DNA of 24,943 nucleotides from an uncultured Clostridium sp. (GCF_937920395.1 NZ_CALEVF010000002.1:1-24943); one strand, 5' to 3'. Numbered from the stretch's first letter, positions 1 through 8,074 are shown. Program-made: numbers and translations. The notes: generated from the sequence alone by a model not told the origin.

Positions 1-54
1 ATGCGCCGATGGTACTGCAGGGGTAACCTTGTGGAAGAGTAGGTTGTCGCCAGG
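1..54 (+). rRNA. rrf: 5S ribosomal RNA, 3' end (partial)
   Basis: The first ~54 bases match the 3' half of a Firmicute 5S rRNA: the CGCCGATGGTACTGC block, the GGGGTAACC stretch, the GAGAGTAGG-like element and the terminal GTCGCCAGG. The 5' part lies outside the window. It is followed within a few bases by a strong intrinsic terminator, so this is the end of an rRNA operon reading into the window. The exact 3' end is approximate. Confidence 0.93.
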
Positions 55-60
55 TAATAA

Positions 61-92
61 AAAAAACACTAAGTTTATCTTAGTGTTTTTTT
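61..92 (+). terminator. rRNA operon terminator
   Basis: CACTAAG (67-73), a five-base loop and CTTAGTG (79-85), extended by A:T pairs on both sides and followed by a T run to position 92. Classic intrinsic terminator directly after 5S rRNA. Confidence 0.93.
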
Positions 93-270
93 GCGTTGAA
101 AAATAATAATAGTATCTGTTAATTACTTATAAATGTCTAGAGAATGATAACGAAAAGTATATGATTATAGTACAAAATATAGTAATATGTTTTATAGGAG
201 CATTATGGATTTAAAATAAAATATCAATAAAATTGCAATCTAATGTAATAACTGGAAGGAGAAATTATAA

Positions 271-1398
271 ATGGCTGATCAAAGACTTAATAAACTTGCA
301 AGGTTACTAGTAAATTATTCAACTAAAGTTAAACCCGGTGATTTTGTATTTGTATCCTGTGATGAGGTAGCAAGACCTTGGATGGTAGAGGTAGTGAAGG
401 AGGCAATTAAGGCAGGCGCACATGTAGAAACTCAACTTACATCTACAGAGGTATCAGAAGTACAACTTAAATATAGCAGTGAAGATCAATTGCTTTCGGA
501 AAATGTTATTTTTAAAACAATGCTTGAAAAGGCAGATGTATGGATTTCTGCTTGGGCAAGTAGAAACACAAAGGGATTTTCAGGAATTGATGCAGTTAAA
601 CTTAAAATATCATCTAAAGGTGCAGCAAGTTGGAGAAAAATATATTCACGAAAGATGGGTGATGGTTCTTTAAGATGGTGTGGTACACAATTTCCTACTT
701 ATGCTGATGCCCAGGAAGCTTCAATGAGTTTTAGTGATTATGAGGATTTTGTTTATGGAGCAGGTTTACTTGATGCTAAAGATCCTGAATTAGAATGGAA
801 AAGAATAAGCGCAGAGCAAGATAGATGGATTAGTTACCTTGATACAAAAAAAGGATTACACTTTATATCAAAGGGGACAGACATCAAAGTAAATGTATCA
901 GGTAGGAAATGGATAAACTGCGATGGTAAAGTGAATTTCCCAGACGGAGAAATATTTACATCGCCTGTAGATGATGGTGTGGATGGAGTAATTACATTTA
1001 GTTTCCCAGGAATATATATGGGTAAAGAAATTAAAGGAATAGTTTTAGAGGTTGAAAAAGGAAAGGTAATTAATGCAACAGCATCAAAAGGTGAAGACTT
1101 GCTTAAGGCACTTCTTGAAACTGATGAAGGAGCATGTAGATTTGGGGAGGTAGCTATAGGGACCAATTATGGTATTAAGGATTTTACAAGAAATATGTTG
1201 TTTGATGAAAAGATAGGTGGAACAGTGCACATGGCTATTGGTGACTCAATGCCAGAAGCGGGTGGAATTAACAAATCTATTATTCATTGGGATATGCTTT
1301 GTGATATGAGAAACGGTGGGAAGATTTTTGCAGATGGTGAATTGTTTTATGAAAATGGAATATTTATTGAAGACATATTAAAAAAGTATAAATTATAA
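271..1398 (+). CDS. M29-family metallo-aminopeptidase
   Basis: Predicted cytoplasmic aminopeptidase of peptidase family M29 (AmpS/AmpT/PepS type), which removes N-terminal residues from peptides using a dinuclear metal site. The protein has 375 residues, close to the usual family length. The C-terminal catalytic half shows the family blocks: NFPDGEIFTSP (E227), FGEVAIGTN (E293), LFDEKIGGTVHMAIG (E313, H320) and IIHWDM (H339, D341); these Glu/His/Asp residues are the likely metal ligands. There is no signal peptide or membrane segment. The ATG is preceded by GGAAGGA at 254-260 with good spacing. It is the first gene after the rRNA operon, and the lactonase gene begins 43 bp after its stop, so the two may be co-transcribed. 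The family assignment is firm; the peptide preference is unknown. Confidence 0.9.
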   Translation: MADQRLNKLARLLVNYSTKVKPGDFVFVSCDEVARPWMVEVVKEAIKAGAHVETQLTSTEVSEVQLKYSSEDQLLSENVIFKTMLEKADVWISAWASRNTKGFSGIDAVKLKISSKGAASWRKIYSRKMGDGSLRWCGTQFPTYADAQEASMSFSDYEDFVYGAGLLDAKDPELEWKRISAEQDRWISYLDTKKGLHFISKGTDIKVNVSGRKWINCDGKVNFPDGEIFTSPVDDGVDGVITFSFPGIYMGKEIKGIVLEVEKGKVINATASKGEDLLKALLETDEGACRFGEVAIGTNYGIKDFTRNMLFDEKIGGTVHMAIGDSMPEAGGINKSIIHWDMLCDMRNGGKIFADGELFYENGIFIEDILKKYKL

Positions 1399-1441
1399 AG
1401 TAATAATAGGGTGTATATGTAATTTTATTAGGAGATGTATA

Positions 1442-2530
1442 ATGGATATTTTGCAAAAAAAGTATATAGCTTATGTTGGAACCTACACTAGTAATGGAAG
1501 TCAGGGTATATATTCATATAATCTTGATATAAAATCAGGACGTTTAGAACAAATAGGTGTATCTTGTAAAGTTGATAATCCAAGTTATTTGAATATTAGT
1601 CTTGATAATAAATTTTTATATACAGTTTTGGAGAATGAAGTTTTTAATGGTGAAGTTGGTGGGGCTGTTGCGGCTTTTGGCATTAATCCAAAAACTGGTG
1701 AAACAAAGTTGCTAAATATTGAGGGTACTAAAGGTAAGGACCCTTGTAATGTTTGTATTGATCGTGAGAATAAATATGTTTTCGTAGCTAATTATAATGA
1801 AGGAACTGTGTCAATGTTTTCAGTTAATGAGGATGGAAGGCTTGGTTCTTTATTAACAATTGTGGAACATGAAGGAGCAGGACCAAATAAAATAAGACAA
1901 ACAGAACCTCATGTGCATTATGTAACGTTAACTCCTGAAGGAAAATATTTATGTGTTGTAGATCTTGGAATAGATAGTGTCGAATTTTATGAGGTTGATA
2001 GAAAACATGGTAGTTTGATTATTAACGATAAATTATCATTAAAAATGACACCAGGTAGTGGTCCAAGGCATATGGAATTTCATCCGAGTGGTCAAACAGC
2101 TTATATTATTACGGAACTTAGTTGTGAAGTTGTAGTAGCAAGATATAACGTAGAGAAGCAAATTTTTGATATAATACAGAGCATTTCAACGTTACCTAAA
2201 GGATATGTAGGTGAAAATATTTGTGGAGCTATTCATATTTCACCAGATGGTAATTATCTTTATGCATCTAATAGGGGAGATGATAGTTTAGCTATTTTTA
2301 AAATAGAAAGTACATCAGGCAGATTAAAATTAGTTGGACATACATCAACATATGGAGAGTGCCCTAGAGATTTTGCAATTGATCCTACAGGTAAGTTTAT
2401 GTTTGTTTCAAATCAGGATTCCAATATAATTGTAACTTTTAAAATTGATTCGAATTCGGGAAAATTGGAAGTTCTACCTGGAGATATTAAAGTATCAAGC
2501 CCTGTTTGTATAAAGGTTATAAGTTTATAA
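1442..2530 (+). CDS. pgl: 6-phosphogluconolactonase, YbhE/Lactonase_7 type beta-propeller
   Basis: Member of the Lactonase_7 (YbhE) seven-bladed beta-propeller family. Its characterised members hydrolyse 6-phosphogluconolactone in the oxidative pentose phosphate pathway. The 362-residue length is normal. It opens with the typical blade 1 (YVGTYTSNGSQGIYSY, near residues 11-26), and further blades repeat patterns such as NPSYLNIS, ANYNEGTVSMF, HVHYVTLTPEGKYL, GPRHMEFHPSGQTAYI, CGAIHISPDGNYLYASNRGDDSL and CPRDFAIDPTGKFMFVSNQDSN. There is no signal peptide. GGAGA at 1431-1435 serves the ATG. No glucose-6-phosphate or 6-phosphogluconate dehydrogenase gene lies nearby, so the pathway role rests on family alone; some relatives may act on other sugar lactones. 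Confidence 0.88.
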   Translation: MDILQKKYIAYVGTYTSNGSQGIYSYNLDIKSGRLEQIGVSCKVDNPSYLNISLDNKFLYTVLENEVFNGEVGGAVAAFGINPKTGETKLLNIEGTKGKDPCNVCIDRENKYVFVANYNEGTVSMFSVNEDGRLGSLLTIVEHEGAGPNKIRQTEPHVHYVTLTPEGKYLCVVDLGIDSVEFYEVDRKHGSLIINDKLSLKMTPGSGPRHMEFHPSGQTAYIITELSCEVVVARYNVEKQIFDIIQSISTLPKGYVGENICGAIHISPDGNYLYASNRGDDSLAIFKIESTSGRLKLVGHTSTYGECPRDFAIDPTGKFMFVSNQDSNIIVTFKIDSNSGKLEVLPGDIKVSSPVCIKVISL

Positions 2531-2590
2531 ATTAAAGGTAAAGTAGGTATGAGATATATACTACATCACATTATAAGGTAATATAAGGAA

Positions 2591-2618
2591 TAGAGATGGC
2601 AATTGCTATCTCTATTTT
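2591..2618 (+). terminator. Terminator between convergent pgl and ilvA
   Basis: TAGAGATGGC (2591-2600), loop AATT, GCTATCTCTA (2605-2614), one G.T wobble, followed by TTTTAA. It sits between two convergent genes and probably ends the plus-strand transcript; it may also act on the minus strand, where the T-tract is weaker. Confidence 0.75.
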
Positions 2619-2631
2619 AAAATACAATAAA

Positions 2632-3876
2632 TTAATATATTTTATTAACTTTATATCCTTCTTTACCTAATGCACTTATAATAGCATCAACATGATTATG
2701 ACCATTTGTTTCTACAGTAATTTCAAGTTGAACTTGCATAAAACGGTCATTAGTTTTAAATTGATTATGGTCTAATTTAACTACATTAGCATTTGCGTTG
2801 GCTAGGATAGTTGAAACTTTGACTAATTCTCCAGGAATATCTGACATTTCCAAACTAAAGCAGAACAATCTTCCCCTTGAAACTAAACCTTTATCTATCA
2901 TTGAGGATATTGTAACAACATCGATATTACCACCGCTTAAAACGCAAGCAACCTTTTTCCCTCTTTCTTTTATTTTCTTAAGTCCTGCAAATGACAAGGC
3001 ACCAGAAGCTTCCGCAATAAGTTTATGCTTTTCGAGTAGCAGAAGAAATGATTCCATAATATCAAAGTCTGAAACTGTTACAATTTCATCTACGTAATTT
3101 CTGATAATCTCAAAAGCTAGGTCTCCGGGTTTTTTTACAGCCACACCATCAGCTATGGTACAAACTGTTTCAAGGTTTACGACTTTTTTACAGTCAATAG
3201 AATCCTTCATTGCTTTTGCACCCTCAGGTTCTACCCCTATTATCTTAATATTTGGTTTCAAGGCTTTTGCTGCAAGTGCAATTCCTGCAATTAATCCACC
3301 CCCACCAATAGGCACAAGAATACAATCAATATCATCAATTTCCTCAATAATTTCACAAGCTATGGTACCTTGTCCGTACATTACAGTTAAATCATCAAAG
3401 GGGTGTACAAAAACATAATTATGTTCTTTTTCTAATTTTTTTGCTTCTGCATTAGCATCATCGTAACAATCTCCAATTAAAATTACGTTTGCACCATAGC
3501 TTTTTGTAGCCTCGACCTTGATTAGGGGGGTTGTTTTAGGCATTACAATAGTAGATTTAATACCTAGCTTTTGGGCTGAATATGCAACTCCTTGTGCATG
3601 GTTACCAGCAGATGAGGCAATGACTCCTCTTTTTCTTTCTGATGGTGTTAAGCTACAGAGTTTATTATAGGCTCCGCGAAGTTTAAACGCACCAGTAATT
3701 TGTAGATTTTCGGGCTTAATATAAACGGAATTTCCAGATTCATTACTAAATACATCACTGTATATAAGTCCTGTTTTTAAAGTAACACCTTTTAAATTTG
3801 TCTGTGATTTTTGAATTTCTAAAAGATGATGTTCTAATGTCTGATTTGATAATGATTCTAAAGCTGATTTTTGCAT
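2632..3876 (-). CDS. ilvA: Threonine ammonia-lyase (threonine deaminase) with ACT domain
   Basis: PLP-dependent enzyme converting L-threonine to 2-oxobutanoate and ammonia, the first step of isoleucine synthesis. I start it at the ATG at 3876, giving 414 residues, because a perfect AGGAGG lies seven bases upstream; the frame stays open to 3924, but that extension would run into the T-box terminator. Visible fold-type II motifs are TGAFKLRGA (PLP lysine K65), SSAGNHAQG (residues 88-96) and the glycine loop GGGGLIAG (191-198, phosphate binding). A single ACT domain occupies about residues 335-414 (FCFSLEMSDIPGELVKV). This is the medium-length form, with one ACT domain rather than two. The T-box upstream carries an isoleucine specifier, which supports a biosynthetic role; a catabolic TdcB-like role is the alternative from sequence alone. 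Confidence 0.93.
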   Translation of the reverse strand: MQKSALESLSNQTLEHHLLEIQKSQTNLKGVTLKTGLIYSDVFSNESGNSVYIKPENLQITGAFKLRGAYNKLCSLTPSERKRGVIASSAGNHAQGVAYSAQKLGIKSTIVMPKTTPLIKVEATKSYGANVILIGDCYDDANAEAKKLEKEHNYVFVHPFDDLTVMYGQGTIACEIIEEIDDIDCILVPIGGGGLIAGIALAAKALKPNIKIIGVEPEGAKAMKDSIDCKKVVNLETVCTIADGVAVKKPGDLAFEIIRNYVDEIVTVSDFDIMESFLLLLEKHKLIAEASGALSFAGLKKIKERGKKVACVLSGGNIDVVTISSMIDKGLVSRGRLFCFSLEMSDIPGELVKVSTILANANANVVKLDHNQFKTNDRFMQVQLEITVETNGHNHVDAIISALGKEGYKVNKIY

Positions 3877-3916
3877 ATATAAACCTCCTATAGTTTTAGT
3901 TATATTATTGCTAAAT

Positions 3917-3956
3917 AAAAACACTCGTCCTTGGAAATAAATCCAAGGACGAGTGT
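3917..3956 (-). terminator. Regulated terminator of the ilvA T-box
   Basis: A perfect 15-bp stem, ACACTCGTCCTTGGA pairing with TCCAAGGACGAGTGT (3921-3935 with 3942-3956), loop of six, followed on the minus strand by a T-rich tract (3920 downward). Its 5' arm lies just after the T-box antiterminator sequence, the usual mutually exclusive arrangement. It lies about 40 bp upstream of the ilvA start. Confidence 0.93.
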
Positions 3957-4190
3957 TAATCGCGGTACCACCTTAATTGTATCTTAAAAAAAGACACCTC
4001 TCTTTTCGGTTCGTTAAAACCTAAGTCTTTTATCGAGACTAACCGGCTTCTCCTACTTTGTTCGGAAAGGCAGCTCAAGAGTGATTTGTAACTTCAACTT
4101 AGTATCGATTCTCAGCAGACATCGACTCTCTGTACCTTAAGTCTATAAAATTATACTCTCCATCAACGCATTAACAATATACTTAATTTA
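3917..4190 (-). promoter_or_regulatory. T-box riboswitch, isoleucine specifier (ATC), upstream of ilvA
   Basis: Read on the minus strand, the leader has all the parts of a T-box. The signature AAGGTGGTACCGCG (3961-3974) forms the antiterminator/tRNA-acceptor bulge. Stem I contains AGTA on its 5' side, an AGAGAG element and GCTGAGA. The specifier loop on the 3' side of Stem I reads CAAATCA, flanked by pairing of TAATTTT with GAAGTTA above and GAGAG with CTCTT below. This places the codon ATC (4083-4085 on the plus strand) in the specifier position. Uncharged tRNA-Ile(GAU) should stabilise antitermination and turn on threonine deaminase. The 5' limit is set from the promoter and is approximate. 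Confidence 0.92.
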
Positions 4191-4196
4191 AAAAGA

Positions 4197-4225
4197 ATCT
4201 TAACATTAAAAGCAAATAATGTCAA
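4197..4225 (-). promoter_or_regulatory. Sigma-A promoter of the T-box/ilvA unit
   Basis: On the minus strand: TTGACA (4220-4225), a 17-base spacer and TAAGAT (4197-4202). This is a near-consensus housekeeping promoter placing the transcript start around 4190, just before Stem I. Confidence 0.82.
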
Positions 4226-4414
4226 TAAAAAAGAAATATTCTGTGATTTGAATAAGTGGCAGAGTATTAGAATCAATATAATATGAGTAATGATTAAATT
4301 AATTTACAATTTATACTGAAATAAAATAAATAATTGGATTTTAAAGGAATTTACTATAAGCGCATAGAATATAATAAGAGCTATAATATATTAATACCGT
4401 AGGAGGAAAATTAC

Positions 4415-5932
4415 TTGAAAAAAGTTCTAATTATTACAGTATCTTTGATATTTTTATTTTTAAATATTCCTGTAACTGCAAGTGCAATAGAAAACACAAC
4501 ATTATCATCAATATCAAAAGAAACGGTTTCAAATGCTGAGGGTAAGAAAGCAGATACAATAAAACCAGTTGTAGAAAATAAGGATACTGAGGCTGAGAAA
4601 GTAAATAAATTAGATAATGTATACTTCAACTCAAATGGGGGCTTGAATCTACCAGTCCAGTCAGTTGCGTATAATGGTAAAGTAATTGTACCGCAAAATC
4701 CAACTAAGGAAGGATACGCATTTGGAGGATGGTACAAAGATAATAATACATTTGTAAATCTATTTGATTTTACAAATACGTTAATAACAGAAGATACAAC
4801 ACTGTTTGCAAAGTGGACAATAAATAAATATATAGTTTCATTTTACAGTCAAGGAGGAAGCTCAGAAAGTAATATAAGCGGTGATTATAACGGTGTTATA
4901 AAGCAGCCTAAATCACCAATAAAAACAGGTTATACATTTGGTGGTTGGTACAAAGAATCTAATTGTACGAATGTATGGAACTTTACAACTTGTAAAGTGA
5001 CATATAATACATCGCTATATGCAAAATGGATACTTATTTTGCCACCGACTACTCCTGCAAATGTTAAAACTACTGTAATTAGTTCTACAAGTATTAAACT
5101 TACATGGAATGCTGCAAAAGGTACAAATGGATATCAAGTATATAGAGCGACTTCTAGTAAAGGAGTTTATATTCTATTAACAAAAACACCATATTTGTAC
5201 TATACAAATTCAGGCTTAGTAACAGGCAAAGTATATTATTATAAAATAAGGTCATACCGGTCTATAGGAAAAACTATATTATATAGTAAGTGGACTGCAT
5301 TAACTTCTAGAATGACGTCAAGTATTGTATTTAATAGTTTAGTACAACCTAATCCAGTATATGGGGAATATGCAGGATTAAAAGTCGAAATTAAAGATGA
5401 GACTAATAGTCGTTATTTAATTAGAAAATCTAATGGTTCTCAGTTATGGGTGGCTTGTAGCAGAGTAGCTATAGCAAAGAATCCGGCTACTAACACAAAA
5501 TATTTAACTAAAAAGCAAATTGAAACTTATGTGAATATTACAAGTACTTTTGTTAGCAAGACTAAATATTTTACTTGGGTTGATTTGAATAGGCAAAGAG
5601 TTAATGTATTTACAGGATCAGCAAAGCACTGGAGATTAGTAAAATCATATTCATGTGCAACAGGTAACAATATAACACCTTCAAAGAGGGGATTATTTAC
5701 AATTAAGGATAAGGGAGCTTCATTCGTTGCAGGTCGCGGTACGATAGTAAAATATTGGACAAGATATAGTGGAAACTACATGTTACATTCAATAATTCTA
5801 ACTACGAGGGGAGCTGTTTGTGATTCGACAATAGGGAAAAGAGTTTCTCATGGGTGTATTCGGATACCACTAGACATGGCTAAATGGTACTATAATACAA
5901 TATCTAAAGGATCATTAATATGGGTAAATTAA
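4415..5932 (+). CDS. Secreted L,D-transpeptidase with two InlB B-repeats and an FN3 domain
   Basis: Probable exported cell-wall enzyme. The start is TTG, supported by AGGAGG at 4401-4406 with eight-base spacing. Residues 1-24 form a signal peptide (MKKVLIITV, hydrophobic core, TASA cleavage site). Domains in order: Lys/Glu-rich linker (25-65); two Listeria-Bacteroides (InlB B / Flg_new) repeats at about 69-134 and 140-205, each with a GY-x-FGGWYK block and ending F/YAKW; a fibronectin type III-like domain at about 212-298; a short region with SH3-like look (305-355); and a YkuD L,D-transpeptidase domain from about 384 to 505. The YkuD active-site motif is intact: H458 and SHGCIR with the nucleophile C481. 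YkuD enzymes make 3-3 peptidoglycan cross-links or attach proteins to the wall; the N-terminal repeats probably mediate binding or spacing at the surface. A related shorter gene follows 197 bp downstream. Confidence 0.88.
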   Translation: MKKVLIITVSLIFLFLNIPVTASAIENTTLSSISKETVSNAEGKKADTIKPVVENKDTEAEKVNKLDNVYFNSNGGLNLPVQSVAYNGKVIVPQNPTKEGYAFGGWYKDNNTFVNLFDFTNTLITEDTTLFAKWTINKYIVSFYSQGGSSESNISGDYNGVIKQPKSPIKTGYTFGGWYKESNCTNVWNFTTCKVTYNTSLYAKWILILPPTTPANVKTTVISSTSIKLTWNAAKGTNGYQVYRATSSKGVYILLTKTPYLYYTNSGLVTGKVYYYKIRSYRSIGKTILYSKWTALTSRMTSSIVFNSLVQPNPVYGEYAGLKVEIKDETNSRYLIRKSNGSQLWVACSRVAIAKNPATNTKYLTKKQIETYVNITSTFVSKTKYFTWVDLNRQRVNVFTGSAKHWRLVKSYSCATGNNITPSKRGLFTIKDKGASFVAGRGTIVKYWTRYSGNYMLHSIILTTRGAVCDSTIGKRVSHGCIRIPLDMAKWYYNTISKGSLIWVN

Positions 5933-5998
5933 AGAGATAATATGGATTATTTAATGATTGATAATAATAAAAAACTTATTTTAATTATATAAGAATTT

Positions 5999-6036
5999 GT
6001 TACATATGCCAGAGGCATTTGTAGCAAATTTTTTAT
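5999..6036 (+). terminator. Terminator after the first L,D-transpeptidase gene
   Basis: TACATATGCC (6001-6010), loop AGA, GGCATTTGTA (6014-6023) with one internal T/T mismatch, flanked by a further pair on each side and followed by AAATTTTTTATT. Separates the two tandem L,D-transpeptidase genes into different transcripts. Confidence 0.75.
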
Positions 6037-6129
6037 TATTTGTAATTTTATTATTTGTAATTTTACATTTTAGTAGCAATTAAATTATAAAAGAATATAC
6101 TGTTACAAAATGTATTAAATTATTAAAAA

Positions 6130-6675
6130 GTGGGGGTAGTTGAAAGAAATCAGCTTACTCAGGTAAAAGTGGATCAAAGCAATCATATATTAGTTGGGAA
6201 TAAGGTTATTAAAATAAATACGAAAAAATCTGTGAATAGGGTTGTAGCTTCAAACAATGCATTAGAAAAAGTTATAAACAGTAAGAATATTCGGAGTGCT
6301 AGTAGTTATTTCATATGGATTGATATATATCACCAAAAGGTAAATATATTTAAGGGGTCTAATAAGAAATGGCATCTTATTACATCAATGGTTTGTTCTA
6401 CGGGTAAAGCAAGCACACCTACAATAAAAGGTAATTTCACTGTAGGAATAAAAGGTAAATATTTTATATCATCTGGAGGTGATAGGTGTAAATACTATAC
6501 TCAAATAAGAGGTAATTATTTATTTCATAGTGTATTATATGATAGAAATGGAAACTACATTATAGATAATACACTTGGAGTTCGAGTATCTCATGGGTGT
6601 GTAAGGTTATCTTTAAAAAACGCTAAATTTATATATGATTATATTCCAGCTAAAACTTTTATTTGGAGCAATTAG
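6130..6675 (+). CDS. L,D-transpeptidase (YkuD), 5'-truncated copy lacking a signal peptide
   Basis: Paralog of the C-terminal part of the preceding gene. The 181 residues contain a YkuD domain at about 60-181 with the catalytic motif intact: H133 and SHGCVR with C157. Colinear similarity to the upstream protein covers its last ~180 residues (for example FIWID versus FTWVD, GNYLFHS versus GNYMLHS, RVSHGC in both). The first ~55 residues resemble the linker and SH3-like stretch before YkuD. No signal peptide, InlB repeat or FN3 domain remains. The start is weak: GTG at 6130 has no ribosome binding site in front, and the GGGGG at 6132-6136 instead precedes an out-of-frame TTG at 6140 that stops after eight codons. 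An in-frame GTG at 6169 is another possibility. A stop at 6124 closes the frame upstream. Either a decayed gene fragment or a product exported some other way. Confidence 0.65.
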   Translation: MGVVERNQLTQVKVDQSNHILVGNKVIKINTKKSVNRVVASNNALEKVINSKNIRSASSYFIWIDIYHQKVNIFKGSNKKWHLITSMVCSTGKASTPTIKGNFTVGIKGKYFISSGGDRCKYYTQIRGNYLFHSVLYDRNGNYIIDNTLGVRVSHGCVRLSLKNAKFIYDYIPAKTFIWSN

Positions 6676-6729
6676 TGTTATAAAAAACAAAAAGTTTTAT
6701 AATAACAATTAATCAATATAAATTATAAG

Positions 6730-6763
6730 TTAAAGCCTTTTTATTAAATTGGCTTTAATTTTA
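6730..6763 (+). terminator. Terminator after the second L,D-transpeptidase gene
   Basis: TTAAAGCC (6730-6737), 13-base loop, GGCTTTAA (6751-6758) followed by TTTTAT. An AT-only inverted repeat nearer the stop codon (around 6680-6705) has no T-tract and looks weaker. Confidence 0.65.
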
Positions 6764-6797
6764 TAATTTAGATAAAGTAAACATAAACATACTAAAA

Positions 6798-6826
6798 TGT
6801 AACTTAATATGGTAATATGGTATTAT
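6798..6826 (+). promoter_or_regulatory. Possible extended -10 promoter of the histidine kinase gene
   Basis: TGG followed by TATTAT (6821-6826), i.e. an extended -10, with a poor -35 (TGTAAC, 6798-6803) 17 bases upstream. It follows the preceding terminator and lies 84 bp before the coding start. Tentative, because similar strings are common in AT-rich spacers. Confidence 0.35.
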
Positions 6827-6910
6827 AGCACAAGTTTATTTTAAATAATTATCGTCAAAACTAGTACAGTGTTATGATTTAATCATTAATACTAATGGAG
6901 GATTATGAAC

Positions 6911-8050
6911 ATGAAAAACGTATCTAGGGCAGAAAAACTAATTATTGAAAGTAATGAGATTAAATCTCATGATATAGAAGAAATAGATCATAGTGCAGAG
7001 TTAATTATTGCAAATAAGGAACTAGCTTATCAAAGTGAGGAGAAAGCAGAAAGGGCAGCAGAACTTGTTATTGCAAATAAGGAACTAGCTTATCAGAATG
7101 AGGAAAAAGCGGATAGAGCTGCAGAGCTTGTAATTGCAAATAAAGAACTCATTTTTCAAAATGAGGAAAAAGAAAAAAGGGCAGCAGAGCTAATTATTGC
7201 TAATAAAGAGCTTACCTTTCAAAATAGAGAGAAAGAAAAAAGGGCAGCTGAGTTAATCATTGCAAATAAAGCACAGGGAGAATTTCTTGTTAACATATCA
7301 CATGAACTTAAAACACCATTAAATGTTATTTTTTCAACAGCTCAGCTGTTTGATATGTATTGTAAGAGAGGCTCACTAGATCAAAAAAAAGACAAAATTA
7401 TTACATATATAGAGTCAATTAAGCAAAACTCATATAGATTGTCTAAACTTATTAATAACATAGTAGATTTATCAAAAATTGAAGCAGGATTCTTTAAATT
7501 GAATTTATCAAATAGTAATATAGTAGCAGTTGTAGAAGAAATAGTGATGTCTGTAACTACATTGACTGATAGTAAAGGTTTAAATATTATTTTTGATACA
7601 GATATAGAAGAAAAAATTATTGCTTGTGACACAGAAAAAATAGAGAGAATAGTATTAAATCTTATATCAAATGCTATAAAATTCACAGACAAAGGTGATG
7701 AAATATTTGTAGTTATTAAGGATGGTAAGGAATTCGTTGAAATATCAGTTGAAGATAATGGTATAGGAATTGAAGAAAAGTATTTAGACATTATATTTGA
7801 TAGATTTAAGCAGGTAGATAAATCTCTTTCAAGAAATACGGAAGGGACTGGAGTTGGATTAAGTTTGGTTAAGTCTATTGTAGAATTGCATGGCGGAAGT
7901 ATATATGCCCAGAGTGAATTTGGAAAAGGAAGTAAGTTTACAGTATTGCTACCGGCTACAAAGATATCTCATGAAAGTAAATTGTATAATAGCAATGTGA
8001 GAAGTGAAAATGAAAATATACTAGTAGAGTTATCAGATATTTATTCATAA
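6911..8050 (+). CDS. Soluble sensor histidine kinase with 21-residue N-terminal repeats
   Basis: Predicted cytoplasmic histidine kinase. Two ATGs lie close together; I choose 6911 because GGAGG (6897-6901) is nine bases before it but only three before the ATG at 6905. Numbering from 6905, four full 21-residue units of the form AELxIANKELxxQNEEKxxRA occupy residues 31-114 and a partial unit 115-123; they are rich in Glu, Lys and Ala and should form a helical or coiled-coil stalk. HisKA follows, with the phospho-acceptor H133 in ISHELKTPL. The HATPase domain has the N box (NLISNAIKF, from 252), G1 (EDNGIGI, 283-289), F box (FDRFKQ) and G2 (GTGVGLSLV, from 314). No transmembrane segment, PAS, GAF or other sensor domain is visible, and no response regulator gene is adjacent, so it is an orphan kinase. 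A link to Spo0A, common for clostridial orphan kinases, is only a guess. Confidence 0.88.
   Translation: MKNVSRAEKLIIESNEIKSHDIEEIDHSAELIIANKELAYQSEEKAERAAELVIANKELAYQNEEKADRAAELVIANKELIFQNEEKEKRAAELIIANKELTFQNREKEKRAAELIIANKAQGEFLVNISHELKTPLNVIFSTAQLFDMYCKRGSLDQKKDKIITYIESIKQNSYRLSKLINNIVDLSKIEAGFFKLNLSNSNIVAVVEEIVMSVTTLTDSKGLNIIFDTDIEEKIIACDTEKIERIVLNLISNAIKFTDKGDEIFVVIKDGKEFVEISVEDNGIGIEEKYLDIIFDRFKQVDKSLSRNTEGTGVGLSLVKSIVELHGGSIYAQSEFGKGSKFTVLLPATKISHESKLYNSNVRSENENILVELSDIYS
6995..7273 (+). repeat. 63-bp coding repeats (21 residues) in the histidine kinase
   Basis: Four complete 63-bp units plus a partial fifth, encoding AELxIANKEL... The units differ at many synonymous positions (for example GCAAATAAGGAACTA versus GCTAATAAAGAGCTT) while the peptide is conserved, which suggests old duplications kept by selection rather than a fresh expansion. 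Confidence 0.9.
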
Positions 8051-8074
8051 CATTCCACAAAAGTAAATTAATAC

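Noticed and set aside
4411..4737. Minus-strand open frame opposite the start of the InlB-repeat L,D-transpeptidase
   Set aside because: It is antisense to a well-supported gene with a signal peptide and ribosome binding site; its own protein is unrecognisable.
7381..7791. Long minus-strand open frame of 136 codons inside the histidine kinase gene
   Set aside because: It lies opposite HisKA/HATPase coding sequence, has a Ser/Ile-rich composition typical of antisense frames in AT-rich genes, and no ribosome binding site or family.
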